64,000 nucleotides of DNA from Marinomonas communis (GTDB lineage: Bacteria > Pseudomonadota > Gammaproteobacteria > Pseudomonadales > Marinomonadaceae). A program made the translations under genes and the position numbers. The notes under the pieces were generated by a model that did no database searches, was not told where the DNA came from, and worked only from the letters and a program-made list of their open reading frames with translations. The DNA is taken from contig NZ_SNZA01000002.1 of assembly GCF_004363305.1 (NCBI RefSeq), positions 310,001 to 374,000 of the forward strand, written 5' to 3'. How positions within the stretch are numbered: the first letter of the stretch is position 1; each line of letters starts with the position of its first letter. Below are positions 10,268-18,984 of the stretch, one piece after another.

Positions 10268-11017
10268 TCAAAGTCCACCAGCCAGATCGATAAAATTGCC
10301 GGTAGCAAAGGAAGATTTATCCGACGCCAACCAATAAATCGCCTCTGCAACCTCAGACGCTTGTCCACCTCGTTGCATCGGCAGCTTACAGGCCAAACGG
10401 TCCACACGATTTGGTTCACCGCCGTCGCGATGCATATCGGTATAAATCAATCCCGGACGCACGCTGTTCACACGAATCCCTTCCGCTGCAACTTCCATCG
10501 CTAGACCTTTTGTTAGGGTATCCAAGGCTCCTTTTGAAGCAGCATAGTCAATGTATTCATTCGGCGAGCCCGTTCTGGCAGCCACCGAAGAAACATTCAC
10601 AATCACTCCACCTTGGCCTCCCATTTGCGTAGACATTCTTTTTACGGCCTCACGAGCACAGATAAAAGCACTGGTCACATTCGTACAGAGCATCTGATTC
10701 ACTCGTTCTGCCGACATATCCTTTAATCGTGCCTGTGGCTTCAATATCGCCGCATTGTTCACCAGTACCGAAATGGGCCCAAGAGAGTGATCCACAGCTT
10801 CGAACAAACTAACCACTTGTGCTTCATCGGCCACATCAGCCGCCACACATAAACACTTTACTCCTAGGCTTCGGATCTCGCTCTGCAACGATTCAGCGGC
10901 CTGCTGGTTTGATTTGTAGTTTAAACATACATCATAACCATGCTGTGCAAATAACTTTGCGGTGGCGGCACCAATGCCACGGCTTGCTCCTGTAATCAGC
11001 ACGACTTTCTTACTCAT
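10268..11017 (-). CDS. ygfF: YgfF-like short-chain dehydrogenase/reductase
   Basis: A cytoplasmic SDR of 249 residues. The cofactor motif TGASRGIG is near the N-terminus, NNAAIL is the NNAG-type motif, and Ser...Tyr-x-x-x-Lys appears as VNVSSVAARTGSPNEYIDYAASK. The sequence resembles E. coli YgfF closely, for example in REAVKRM, ASKGALDTLT and PMQRGGQ, and the C-terminal FIDLAGG. The substrate of YgfF is not firmly known; the group is often annotated as glucose dehydrogenase-like. The ATG at 11017 is preferred to the GTG at 11023, which lies within the AGGGGGAG ribosome site. A small hypothetical gene follows. Confidence 0.88.
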   Translation of the reverse strand: MSKKVVLITGASRGIGAATAKLFAQHGYDVCLNYKSNQQAAESLQSEIRSLGVKCLCVAADVADEAQVVSLFEAVDHSLGPISVLVNNAAILKPQARLKDMSAERVNQMLCTNVTSAFICAREAVKRMSTQMGGQGGVIVNVSSVAARTGSPNEYIDYAASKGALDTLTKGLAMEVAAEGIRVNSVRPGLIYTDMHRDGGEPNRVDRLACKLPMQRGGQASEVAEAIYWLASDKSSFATGNFIDLAGGL

Positions 11018-11481
11018 ATCCACTCCCCCTGAATCGGTTCATTCCCCATAAATAGCGCAATCTATCGATGAATTCGATCATAGGAGATCGATTTAATCGA
11101 TTTCAATTAAGCATATGTCAGTGGCTAAAAACAAAAGTTTTCCTGAAGTGTGCTTTCAATGTGCATGCTGCAACGTAGTTTTTCTGCATAGTCGCTCGTT
11201 TGCTGTACTAAATTGGCCTGAACACGATGCATAGCGTCATTAATATTTGCCAATTTTTATTGATTAAGAATAAACCATCAGAGTTGTCCTTGATTGGTTC
11301 TTTTAATGGCGATTTAGGCTGTTTTTTCATTTTGAGGGAAGAACTTTGGAACAGAATTTTGCGCTCTTTTTTTATTTTTTTTCATGGCTAATATTAACTC
11401 CATCGAAACGCGAAACACTTTTCGCAAAACAATTTAAACGCTTTATTAAATTTAAAAGAGACCCTTTAAAGGAGGCTCAAC
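11018..11481. other. 464-base intergenic stretch between ygfF and the small secreted protein pair
   Basis: No convincing gene. It is AT-rich, with ATCGAT repeats near 11064-11102, and must hold the divergent promoters. A strong AAAGGAGG ribosome site at about 11468 serves the gene at 11482. The long leader could carry regulatory RNA, but I see no clear structure. Confidence 0.5.
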
Positions 11482-11742
11482 ATGAAAAAACTAATCGCAC
11501 TTACATCTGCTGTTCTAGCCACTTCTGCACTGTCTACTGCAGCATTCGCAGACAACATTAACGACGATCTTCGCACAGCTGAATCTCGCTACAACGCACT
11601 GGCTGCCGAAGCTTCAGCAGAAGGTTACCAAGTCGGCGATCTATACGGTCAGCCAATGACGACTTCTCAAAAGCTTGATGTTATCAGCGAGAAAAGCGCT
11701 GAATTGAAAGGCCTGCTGAACACTCAATATTCAGCTAACTAA
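11482..11742 (+). CDS. Small secreted protein A of a tandem pair, unknown function
   Basis: An 86-residue protein of no family I recognise. A clear signal peptide spans residues 1-23 with AFA just before the cleavage site, giving a mature periplasmic chain of about 63 residues. The mature part starts NINDDLRTAESRYNALAAEA and ends with a helical segment carrying TTSQKLDVISEKSAELKG. It has no cysteine. It is clearly related to the next gene: both have an N-I-x-D-D start, A-L-A/S repeats, QPxT-SQKL, and an E-L-x-G near the end. The AAAGGAGG ribosome site suggests strong translation. Helical character and small size hint at a periplasmic binding or chaperone-like role, which is speculation. Confidence 0.85.
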   Translation: MKKLIALTSAVLATSALSTAAFADNINDDLRTAESRYNALAAEASAEGYQVGDLYGQPMTTSQKLDVISEKSAELKGLLNTQYSAN

Positions 11743-11799
11743 TTTAGTGAAGTTTTCAGAAAGAATTGAATCGAATTTAAAAGTTTAAAGGTGAATATT

Positions 11800-12069
11800 A
11801 TGAACGTTAAAACATCAGCACTTATTGCAGCATTAACTCTAACTGCGTCAGCTTCTTTTGCAGCAAGCAGTAATAACATCCAAGATGATTACTACGATGC
11901 AAAAGCGCAAGCAAAAGCACTTTCAGCTCAACTAGAAACAATGGGCGTTGAATCTAACCCTAACGTTGAGTTCGCACAGCCAACAACGCTTTCTCAAAAG
12001 CTAAATGCTTACGAAGCGAAAATTGACGAGCTACAAGGTCAGTTTGACGCAGTTCGCGCATCGAACTAA
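11800..12069 (+). CDS. Small secreted protein B of a tandem pair, unknown function
   Basis: An 89-residue paralogue of the upstream gene. The signal peptide covers about residues 1-20 (SFA at the cleavage site). The mature part begins with NNIQDDYYDAKAQAKALSAQ and has QPTTLSQKLNAYEAKIDELQ, matching the first protein's pattern. It has no cysteine. The ATG at 11800 follows AAAGGTG at 11786; an upstream in-frame GTG at 11791 overlaps that site and is rejected. The gap of 57 bases and the single strong terminator downstream point to one bicistronic transcript. The pair looks like a tandem duplication that has diverged. Confidence 0.85.
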   Translation: MNVKTSALIAALTLTASASFAASSNNIQDDYYDAKAQAKALSAQLETMGVESNPNVEFAQPTTLSQKLNAYEAKIDELQGQFDAVRASN

Positions 12070-12111
12070 TCCAGCAAAACCCGGATTCCCCTCCAGTTTT
12101 GTTATGTTTTG

Positions 12112-12145
12112 GCCCGATCACAAGTCATTGTGATCGGGCTTTTTT
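12112..12145 (+). terminator. Rho-independent terminator after the small secreted pair
   Basis: GCCCGATCACAA (12112-12123) pairs perfectly with TTGTGATCGGGC (12128-12139), followed by six T. Confidence 0.95.
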
Positions 12146-12160
12146 ATTGCTTATCAGCGG

Positions 12161-12871
12161 CTAAGCCTTCGCTTTTAAGAACTGTCCAATCCAAGCCATT
12201 AGTTGTTGGTTCTGGATCGTGTCTTGCTCCACCGTTTGACGCGCCTTATCGGCCACCTCTTGCGTTAACGTCACCCCGTCATACATATTGATGAGTTCAT
12301 TCTCATAGGCTTTAGAGAACTCTGGGTGCCCCTGGAACGTCAGAATTTGATCCTTGTAGATCAATCCAGCGTGCTCACAAAAGTCACTGGTTAGAAACGT
12401 GGTCATTTTGGCTGGCTTTTCCAACACCTGATCTTGATGGAAAGCACAAAAAGCCACTTGCTCCATCGCTGGCAACGTCGGGATCTCTTCCACCACTTGG
12501 TAGTGATGAACGCCCACACCCCAACCACCGTCGAATTTCGCCACACGACCACCTAACGCACGGGCAATCACTTGATGCCCAAAGCAAATACCCACTAGGA
12601 CTTGGCCTTTAGTATCCACTTCACGGATGAACTCACACAGTTTGAGAATCCAAGGATCATCACCGTATGCATCTGACTTAGAGCCAGTGATTAACCAGCC
12701 ATCACAGCTGTCCGTGCTCTCTGGGAACTCATCTAGGCGCACGTCGAAAATTTCAAACGTTAGCGAAGGCTCCAAAGCCGAGATTTGCTGAGCGAACATC
12801 TCAGCATAAGTCGGATACTCAGAAAGCAATGCATCTGGCGTAATACCCGCCGCAAGAACACCTATTTTCAT
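12161..12871 (-). CDS. Class I glutamine amidotransferase-like hydrolase in the pot operon
   Basis: A 236-residue class I glutamine amidotransferase-fold protein resembling the GMP synthase amidotransferase group (COG0518). The nucleophile Cys96 lies in GICFGHQ, and the triad partners His182 and Glu184 in QGHPEF. It is the last gene of the puuA2-potF-potG-potH-potI series, 26 bases after potI. The classical Puu pathway ends with hydrolysis of gamma-glutamyl-GABA by PuuD, a different class I relative (peptidase C26). No puuD is visible in the window, so this protein could fill that step. That role is inferred from context; an unrelated glutamine hydrolase role is also possible. Confidence 0.85.
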   Translation of the reverse strand: MKIGVLAAGITPDALLSEYPTYAEMFAQQISALEPSLTFEIFDVRLDEFPESTDSCDGWLITGSKSDAYGDDPWILKLCEFIREVDTKGQVLVGICFGHQVIARALGGRVAKFDGGWGVGVHHYQVVEEIPTLPAMEQVAFCAFHQDQVLEKPAKMTTFLTSDFCEHAGLIYKDQILTFQGHPEFSKAYENELINMYDGVTLTQEVADKARQTVEQDTIQNQQLMAWIGQFLKAKA

Positions 12872-12897
12872 TTATTACTTACCTCAAACATACAGCG

Positions 12898-13707
12898 TTA
12901 CGGTCCCTGAAAGCGATTTTGGCGACGCATAATGACGATCGCTGCAATCACTGCAATAGATACCGCTAAGATCATCAAGGTCGCTAGGGCGTTGATCTCT
13001 GGGGTTACACCCAAGCGAACTTTGGAAAAGATCACCATCGGCAGTGTCGAATTCCCTGGCCCTGACACAAAGCTCGCAATCACCAAGTCATCTAGGGATA
13101 AAGTAAACGACAGCAACCAGCCAGACAATATCGCTGGCGCAATCAGTGGTAATGTGACGAGGAAGAACAACGACACAGGCTTCGCACCCAAGTCCATCGC
13201 GGCCTCTTCCAAAGTGTCATCCATGGATGCCAAGCGGGATTGAACCACCACCGCCACATAGGCTAAACAGAACGTCGTATGAGCAATGACGATGGTCGTC
13301 GTGCCACGACCAGCGGGCCAACCGAACATGCTTTCCATCGCCACAAACAACAGTAACAACGACAACCCCGTGATGACTTCAGGCATCACCAGCGGCGCAG
13401 TTACCCAGCCTGCCATGATGGTTTTGCCGGTGAATTTGCCCATACGGCTTAAAACAAATCCTGCCAGCGTCCCCAAGACCGCCGCAAGGGTGGCACTGAT
13501 AAAGGCAATTTTTAAGCTGACCCAAGCAGCATTCATAATCTGCTCATTTTGGAACAGCTCGACATACCATTTAATCGACCAGCCACCCCACACAGTCACC
13601 AGCTTGGATTCGTTAAAGCTGTAGACAATTAGGGCTATGATTGGCGCGTAAAGGAATAAGAAGCCAAAGCCCGCGCTTAATTTAAGCGCCCAAGAGTTGC
13701 CTTTCAT
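12898..13707 (-). CDS. potI: Putrescine ABC transporter permease PotI
   Basis: Inner-membrane permease of 269 residues with six expected transmembrane helices. The conserved cytoplasmic EAA loop appears as DTLEEAAMDLGAKPVSLFFL, with the usual Gly after it (ILSGWLLSFTLSLDDLVIASF). The length matches PotI/PotC. It abuts potH (one-base overlap at 13707), so the two are probably translationally coupled and form the heterodimeric channel with PotG as ATPase. Confidence 0.93.
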   Translation of the reverse strand: MKGNSWALKLSAGFGFLFLYAPIIALIVYSFNESKLVTVWGGWSIKWYVELFQNEQIMNAAWVSLKIAFISATLAAVLGTLAGFVLSRMGKFTGKTIMAGWVTAPLVMPEVITGLSLLLLFVAMESMFGWPAGRGTTTIVIAHTTFCLAYVAVVVQSRLASMDDTLEEAAMDLGAKPVSLFFLVTLPLIAPAILSGWLLSFTLSLDDLVIASFVSGPGNSTLPMVIFSKVRLGVTPEINALATLMILAVSIAVIAAIVIMRRQNRFQGP

Positions 13708-14645
13708 TACATGGCCTCCTTATTGCCGTTACGCATAAACATAATCGGTCCAACCAGTACAATCAGCATGATGATCGCCACCGCCGACGCTAATGGCCAA
13801 TCTCGGTTCAAGAAGAACTCATCCCATAACACGCGGCCAATCATCAAGGTGTCCGATCCGCCTAGCAATGCAGGGATAACGAATTCCCCTACGGCTGGGA
13901 TAAAGACCAGCAAACAACCGGCAATGATGCCTGGCTTCGCCAATGGCAGCGTCACCAGACAAAACGCTCGCCAAGGCTTGGCACCTAAATCTTGCGCCGC
14001 CTCGATAAGGCTCATGTCCATTTTTTCTAGGGTGGTATAAAGGGGCAAAATCATAAAGGGTAGGTAGGTGTAGACGATGCCCAGATACACCGCGAAATCT
14101 GTCTGTAAGATTTGCAGCGGCTGATCAATCAGGCCAATCGCCATCAAGGTTTCGTTCACCAAACCATTCTTTTTCAGTAAGGCCATCCATGCGTAAACAC
14201 GCAGTAAAAACGAAGTCCAGAACGGCAAAATCACCAGTGCTAATAAAATCGTACGCTGAGTCGGCCCACTGCGTGCAATCAAATAGGCAATCGGAAAACC
14301 AATCAACAAGGTGAAAAAGGTCGATACCGCAGCAATACGCAGAGAGCTTAAATACGCATCTAGGTAAAAACGGGACTCAAACAAAAACAAGTAATTGCCA
14401 AAGGTCACTTTTAGGGTGGCGTAAGCATTACTCGGATCCCATTCAATAAGCGGGGAGTAAGGCGGCACAGCAATCATGGCTTCCGCTAGGGAGATCTTAA
14501 ACACCACCAAAAATGGGATGAAAAAGAACGCCGCCAACCAAAGCATGGGAATCAAAATGACACACCAGCGTCCTAGACGAATCTGGCGCAGGCGTTGAAT
14601 CACACTTAAGCGAGTCGAATCGGAGGAAGCGGTTGTGGTCATCAT
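13707..14645 (-). CDS. potH: Putrescine ABC transporter permease PotH
   Basis: Inner-membrane permease of 312 residues, close to E. coli PotH. It has an N-terminal membrane anchor with WCVILIPMLWLAAFFFIPF, a large first periplasmic loop and the EAA loop MSLIEAAQDLGAKPWRAF. The start is the ATG at 14645, because it overlaps the potG stop in an ATGA arrangement; a longer open frame upstream lies inside potG and has no ribosome site. It pairs with PotI. Confidence 0.93.
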   Translation of the reverse strand: MMTTTASSDSTRLSVIQRLRQIRLGRWCVILIPMLWLAAFFFIPFLVVFKISLAEAMIAVPPYSPLIEWDPSNAYATLKVTFGNYLFLFESRFYLDAYLSSLRIAAVSTFFTLLIGFPIAYLIARSGPTQRTILLALVILPFWTSFLLRVYAWMALLKKNGLVNETLMAIGLIDQPLQILQTDFAVYLGIVYTYLPFMILPLYTTLEKMDMSLIEAAQDLGAKPWRAFCLVTLPLAKPGIIAGCLLVFIPAVGEFVIPALLGGSDTLMIGRVLWDEFFLNRDWPLASAVAIIMLIVLVGPIMFMRNGNKEAM

Positions 14646-15796
14646 GATGTCAGTACCACGCTGCTGTCCGCATCCCATGCAAGGTAGACATGATCATCCC
14701 ACGTAAAACGATCGTCTGCATCACGCTGAACGTTTGGCTGAGTAATACGCACTTCTTTGCCGGAAGGTAAGCGCACTTTGTAGATCGATTGGCTACCCAT
14801 GTAGGCCACTTCCGTGACGATACCTTGGGTGGTGTTTACCAAAGACGCAGGCGCTTCGCGGGTAATACGGAATTTCTCTGGACGAATGGCCACGCTCACT
14901 TGCTGGTTAGGCGCACAGCTGATGCCATGGTCCACATGAATCAAGTTTTCCGTGTCGGCACAATGAATGGAGGCGCTGTCGCGCTCATCGCCGACCACTG
15001 TCCCTTCGAACAAATTCACGTTACCGATAAATTCCGCGACAAAGCGATTGTTCGGGTACTCGTATACTTCATGAGGCTCCGCTGTTTGAACAATGACCCC
15101 ATTGTTCATCACGCCAATGCGCGTGGCGAGAGTCATGGCTTCCTCTTGGTCGTGGGTGACCACGACAAAAGTAATACCCAACTCTTCTTGTAAACGCATC
15201 AATTCAAACTGCGTTTCTTCACGCAATTTCTTATCCAATGCGCCTAATGGCTCATCCAGTAACAACAGCTTAGGACGCTTCACTAATGAGCGCGCCAGCG
15301 CCACACGTTGGCGTTGACCACCGGATAGCATATGCGGTTTGCGCTTGGCCAAATGCCCCAGCTGCACCATATCCAAAATGTCTGCGACACGCTTTTGAAC
15401 TTCACCACTGGGCAGGCCTTCTCGTTTCAAGCCAAATGCCACGTTAGCAGCCACGCTCAGATGTGGGAACAAGGCATAAGATTGGAACATCATGTTGACT
15501 GGACGCTCCCAAGGGGGCGTATTCGACATGTCGACGCCATCAATCAGAATGCGACCCGAGGTTGGTTTTTCAAATCCAGCCAGCATACGTAGCAAGGTAC
15601 TCTTACCAGAGCCTGAACCACCCAGTAGACAGAACAATTCATTTTTGTAGATATCCAGCGACACGTTGTTCACCGCTGTGAAATCGCCAAACTGCTTATT
15701 GATTTGCTCAATGCGAACAAACGGTTCCGAAGTGCTTTGACGCCACGTTGGTGCCGCTTTTGGCACGATTTGAGGCGCAACAGAAGATACAGACAT
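14642..15796 (-). CDS. potG: Putrescine ABC transporter ATPase PotG
   Basis: ATPase subunit of 384 residues, matching PotG. The Walker A motif GGSGSGKST is at about 59-67, the signature LSGGQRQRVALARS follows, the Walker B is LLLLDEPLGALD, and the His switch is in VVTHDQEEA. A C-terminal TOBE-type beta-barrel (about 290-384) would sense or stabilise. The ATG at 15796 follows AGGTGG and gives the expected length; the open frame extends upstream another 34 codons without a site. It is the third gene of the puuA2-potFGHI series. Confidence 0.95.
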   Translation of the reverse strand: MSVSSVAPQIVPKAAPTWRQSTSEPFVRIEQINKQFGDFTAVNNVSLDIYKNELFCLLGGSGSGKSTLLRMLAGFEKPTSGRILIDGVDMSNTPPWERPVNMMFQSYALFPHLSVAANVAFGLKREGLPSGEVQKRVADILDMVQLGHLAKRKPHMLSGGQRQRVALARSLVKRPKLLLLDEPLGALDKKLREETQFELMRLQEELGITFVVVTHDQEEAMTLATRIGVMNNGVIVQTAEPHEVYEYPNNRFVAEFIGNVNLFEGTVVGDERDSASIHCADTENLIHVDHGISCAPNQQVSVAIRPEKFRITREAPASLVNTTQGIVTEVAYMGSQSIYKVRLPSGKEVRITQPNVQRDADDRFTWDDHVYLAWDADSSVVLTS

Positions 15797-15866
15797 AACC
15801 CACCTGTCAGTCAATAAAAGAGAAGGTAGCGGAGCCAAATGGCTCCGCAGGGCAGAAACGCAGGGT

Positions 15867-16958
15867 TTAGCGACCGGTTTTGATGTTGGTCCAAGCACGC
15901 GTCAACGAGCGATCAAAACGCGCAGTGTGCGCAACTTGAACGTACAGTTTTTCTTTGACCGCTTGCGTTGGGTAAACACCTTTATTGTTGGCCACTTCTG
16001 GATCAAGCAATGGCTCTGCAGCAGTATTCGGTACTGCGTAGTAAACGTAGTTCGAAATCGCAGAGGCAATCTCAGGCTTCAGAATAAAGTCGATGAACTT
16101 ATGCGCTGCTTCTGGGTGTGGTGCGTCCGCAGGCACGGCCATTAGGTCAAACCATACCAAGGTGCCCTCTTTTGGAATCACGAAATTGATATCAACGCCT
16201 TGGCCAGCTTCTTCCGCGCGGCTTTGCGATTGCAAAATGTCTCCGTTGTAACCAATCGCGACACACACGTCACCGTTAGCCAGGTCTGAAATGTATTTGC
16301 TTGAGTGGAAGTATTTGATGTTATCGCGGGTACCAGACATCAGTTTAGTAGACGCTTCCAGCTCCGCTTTGTCTTCAGAGTTCGGATCCACGCCGCGGTA
16401 GTTATTGACCACAGACATGATTTCAGCAGGTGAGTCGAGCACTGCAATGCCACAGTCTGACAACTTAGCCGCTACGGCAGGGTCAAACAGTACATCCCAA
16501 GAATCGATGTCGGCTGTTCCTAGGCGCTCTTCAATCAGCTTGGTGTTGTAACCAATACCAATCGTGCCCCAAGCATAAGGAATATTGCGCTGGTTGCCCG
16601 CATCATGCTTTTCGATTTGCTTAGCAAGGGTCTGGTCTAGGTTGCCGTAGTTGCTCAGTTTGCTCTTATCGATGGTTTGGTAAACGCCCGCTTTCACTTG
16701 GCGTTCAAAGAATGAGTTAGAAGGCATCACAACATCGTAGCCGGAGCCACCCGCCATCAGCTTGGCTTCCAGCACTTCGTTGCTGTCGTACACATCGTAG
16801 TTAACCTTAATACCGGTTTCTTTGGTGAATTGCTCTAGGGCACCCGGCGCCATGTAGTCAGACCAGTTGTAGATGTTGATCACATCTTCTGCAAAGCTGC
16901 TGCCAGCAAACACTGACGCACTACCAGCAATTAACACACTCAATGCATTACGTTTCAT
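15867..16958 (-). CDS. potF: Putrescine-binding periplasmic protein PotF, copy 2
   Basis: A periplasmic binding protein of 363 residues, close to E. coli PotF. The signal peptide is about 1-23 (SFA before the cleavage). The mature chain begins DVINIYNWSDYMAPG and shows [52 protein letters not shown] and [21 protein letters not shown]. The ATG at 16958 has AGGAGAG upstream; a longer frame upstream is ruled out because it lacks a ribosome site. It precedes potG by 70 bases. The copy at 1-1002 is a paralogue with the same layout. Confidence 0.95.
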   Translation of the reverse strand: MKRNALSVLIAGSASVFAGSSFAEDVINIYNWSDYMAPGALEQFTKETGIKVNYDVYDSNEVLEAKLMAGGSGYDVVMPSNSFFERQVKAGVYQTIDKSKLSNYGNLDQTLAKQIEKHDAGNQRNIPYAWGTIGIGYNTKLIEERLGTADIDSWDVLFDPAVAAKLSDCGIAVLDSPAEIMSVVNNYRGVDPNSEDKAELEASTKLMSGTRDNIKYFHSSKYISDLANGDVCVAIGYNGDILQSQSRAEEAGQGVDINFVIPKEGTLVWFDLMAVPADAPHPEAAHKFIDFILKPEIASAISNYVYYAVPNTAAEPLLDPEVANNKGVYPTQAVKEKLYVQVAHTARFDRSLTRAWTNIKTGR

Positions 16959-17065
16959 GTAGAGCTCTCCTATTTGGCCCAGGTCGGCCATTGTTCCAGT
17001 TGTGAGGTGATTGAAGTCGTTGAATGAAGCCCTTTTTAGCGGGCTTTCTTATCTTTTATTCCCAT

Positions 17066-17101
17066 GAGTACGACGCCTATCTATAAGTAGGCTTCGTACT
17101 C
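17066..17101 (-). promoter_or_regulatory. Long hairpin across the puuA2 stop codon
   Basis: GAGTACGACGCCTA (17066-17079) pairs with TAGGCTTCGTACTC (17088-17101) with one mismatch across an 8-base loop. The 5' arm on the transcript is the last puuA2 codons, and the stop codon sits at the loop edge. It has no T-tract, so it is not a classic terminator. It may protect or process the mRNA end before potF2. Confidence 0.5.
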
Positions 17102-18478
17102 CACGTTTGAAATTCGGCTGTGAATCTTTTGCTGTTCTTGCTCTTTGGCTGCGCCAAACACTCGAACGAACTCTTCGCCTAAATAGTCACGTAAGAAGCT
17201 GCTGTCGTTGAAAGCTTCTGTGGCCAGTTCCCAGCGATTTGGCAGTGGCTCAAAGCGCTCAGACATAGCGTAAGCATCCCCTTCAATTGGCTGTGGCGGA
17301 GACATTTTCGCTTCAATGCCGTGCAGTGCTGCGCCTAGCACCGCGGCCAGCACTAAGTATGGGTTGGCATCCGCACCGGCGACGCGATGTTCAATGCGGC
17401 GCGCGATGTTTTCACTTTCTGGGATACGTACCGCGACGGTACGGTTTTCATAGCCCCAGCTTGCAAATGTTGGCGCGTGGGCCCCCGTTTGGAAACGACG
17501 GTAAGAGTTCATATGTGGCGCGAAGACCAGCATCGAATCCGACATGTGGTTCAGTAGGCCAGCGACCGCTTGTTGCAACAAACCAGAGCCTTCATCTGTG
17601 CCGTTGTCGAAAATGTTGTTGCCTTGCTCATCAAGCAAGCTGAAGTGAACGTGGAAGCCGTTGCCGCTCTTGTCTGCGTAAGGTTTCGCCATAAAGGTCG
17701 CACCGAAGTCATGCTGGCGCGCCACGCCTTTGATCAGACGCTTGAACATGATCGCGTGATCCGCCGCCTGCACCGCATCGTTGGTGTGCTTCATATTGAT
17801 TTCGAACTGACCAGGGCCTAATTCTGAAATGATGGTGTCTGCAGGAATCCCTTGGGCTTCACAGGCTTGGCGTACTTCTGCGAAGAAGCTTTCTAAGCCA
17901 TCCATTTCTTCGATGGAGTAACAGTCGGTTTTATTCAAACGCACACCATTACCTTCCACAATGATCGGTGGAGAAGGACGACGTTGGGCTTCGGAAGTGC
18001 CGTCTAGCAAGTAGAATTCAAGCTCTGTCGCTACTACGGGTGTGTAACCAAGCTCTTTGAAGCGATTGACGATGCGCGTCAGTACTTGGCGTGGATCTGG
18101 GTAGAATGGTGTGCCATCGGCGTTGTACATCATGGCAAGAATTTGATCACGAGCGGTTTCCGCCCATGGCACAGGAATCGGCTCAGGATGGACGGCTAAA
18201 CAGATACCATCGCTGTCACCAGTTTCGAACACCATGCCGTTGTCGAGTACGTCGTCACCCCAGTGGTCAAAGCCAATCACAGAGTGAGGCAACTTCACCC
18301 CCTGTGTCATGACACTCTTTAACCCACTGGCTGGGATACGCTTACCGCGCAAGTTACCGTTTAAATCCGTAATAAACAGATCAAATTCGTTATTCCCTTC
18401 ATACATATCCGACATAGAAAGTTCTCTCATGAAATTAGTCTTACCGCTGGAGAACTTGAACTCTGTAATAGCCGACAC
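17081..18478 (-). CDS. puuA: Gamma-glutamylputrescine synthetase, glutamine synthetase family (PuuA copy 2)
   Basis: A glutamine synthetase-fold ligase of up to 465 residues that would glutamylate putrescine. It has ITDLNGNLRGKRIP near the N-terminus, ELEFYLLDG, SELGPGQFEINMKH, NGFHVHFSL, APHMNSYRRF, NRTVAVRIPES and RRIEHRVAGADANPYLV, the full glutamine synthetase motif order. It resembles E. coli PuuA more closely than the copy at 1086 does. The start is uncertain: a GTG at 18478 is the longest, and ATG codons at 18430 and 18415 are alternatives. The 18415 one has GAGAGAA upstream and would give a short N-terminus. It leads the potFGHI series, so uptake and the first catabolic step are probably co-expressed. 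A TATCCCC palindrome lies in the promoter. Confidence 0.88.
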   Translation of the reverse strand: MSAITEFKFSSGKTNFMRELSMSDMYEGNNEFDLFITDLNGNLRGKRIPASGLKSVMTQGVKLPHSVIGFDHWGDDVLDNGMVFETGDSDGICLAVHPEPIPVPWAETARDQILAMMYNADGTPFYPDPRQVLTRIVNRFKELGYTPVVATELEFYLLDGTSEAQRRPSPPIIVEGNGVRLNKTDCYSIEEMDGLESFFAEVRQACEAQGIPADTIISELGPGQFEINMKHTNDAVQAADHAIMFKRLIKGVARQHDFGATFMAKPYADKSGNGFHVHFSLLDEQGNNIFDNGTDEGSGLLQQAVAGLLNHMSDSMLVFAPHMNSYRRFQTGAHAPTFASWGYENRTVAVRIPESENIARRIEHRVAGADANPYLVLAAVLGAALHGIEAKMSPPQPIEGDAYAMSERFEPLPNRWELATEAFNDSSFLRDYLGEEFVRVFGAAKEQEQQKIHSRISNVEYEAYL

Positions 18479-18984
18479 TTCATTCGCTTTTTCAGTTTGG
18501 AAGCGTTGCTCTAGATCAAGTTCTCTCTATGAAAATCACCTTAACCCGAGCAAACGATGCGAGTAACTATCCCCGAGTGGGTATATGCAAACAAAGAGAA
18601 AATTGGATAAATATTCTTCTAAGGCAATCCACAAACTATCTGAGAGAAAACCTATCTTGCTGATAAATAATGGCTAAATGATTGATTTATGCATTCTAGG
18701 TGTTATCTGGCAACTCATAAGCCGAAGCATTATTCGGGTTATTAAGCACAGTTTTACACTATCTAGGATCTTAAAGTCGACGAAATTTTTTAGGTAATGA
18801 GAGAAAAAACAGCCAGCGGATTGAACAATTAAAACCGATAAAAGCGTCGAATTAGTGTATGTTTCATTAAGACGTTTTTTGGCCTAGTAATTGCTTTTAA
18901 CGTAACCATTTGTTTTAAAGTAATGGCTAGCGCCCCAAGATAGCGCACGATAAGAACAACGCGCACAGGAGAGGATACAAAACG
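18479..18984. other. 506-base divergent promoter region between puuA2 and the LuxR-type regulator
   Basis: No gene is visible. It holds the TATCCCC palindrome at 18568 and otherwise AT-rich sequence. It must drive puuA2 on the minus strand and the regulator on the plus strand. Confidence 0.5.
18568..18585. promoter_or_regulatory. TATCCCC-N4-GGGTATA palindrome upstream of puuA2
   Basis: TATCCCC (18568-18574), four bases, then GGGTATA (18579-18585). The same arms and spacing occur at 24634-24651, before puuC. It is probably the operator of a shared polyamine regulator, for which the divergent LuxR-type gene at 18985 is a candidate. Confidence 0.6.

Noticed and set aside
11346-11561. 71-codon open frame upstream of the small secreted pair
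   Set aside because: It overlaps the well-supported signal-peptide gene at 11482 in another frame, has a low-complexity Phe-rich start and no ribosome site.
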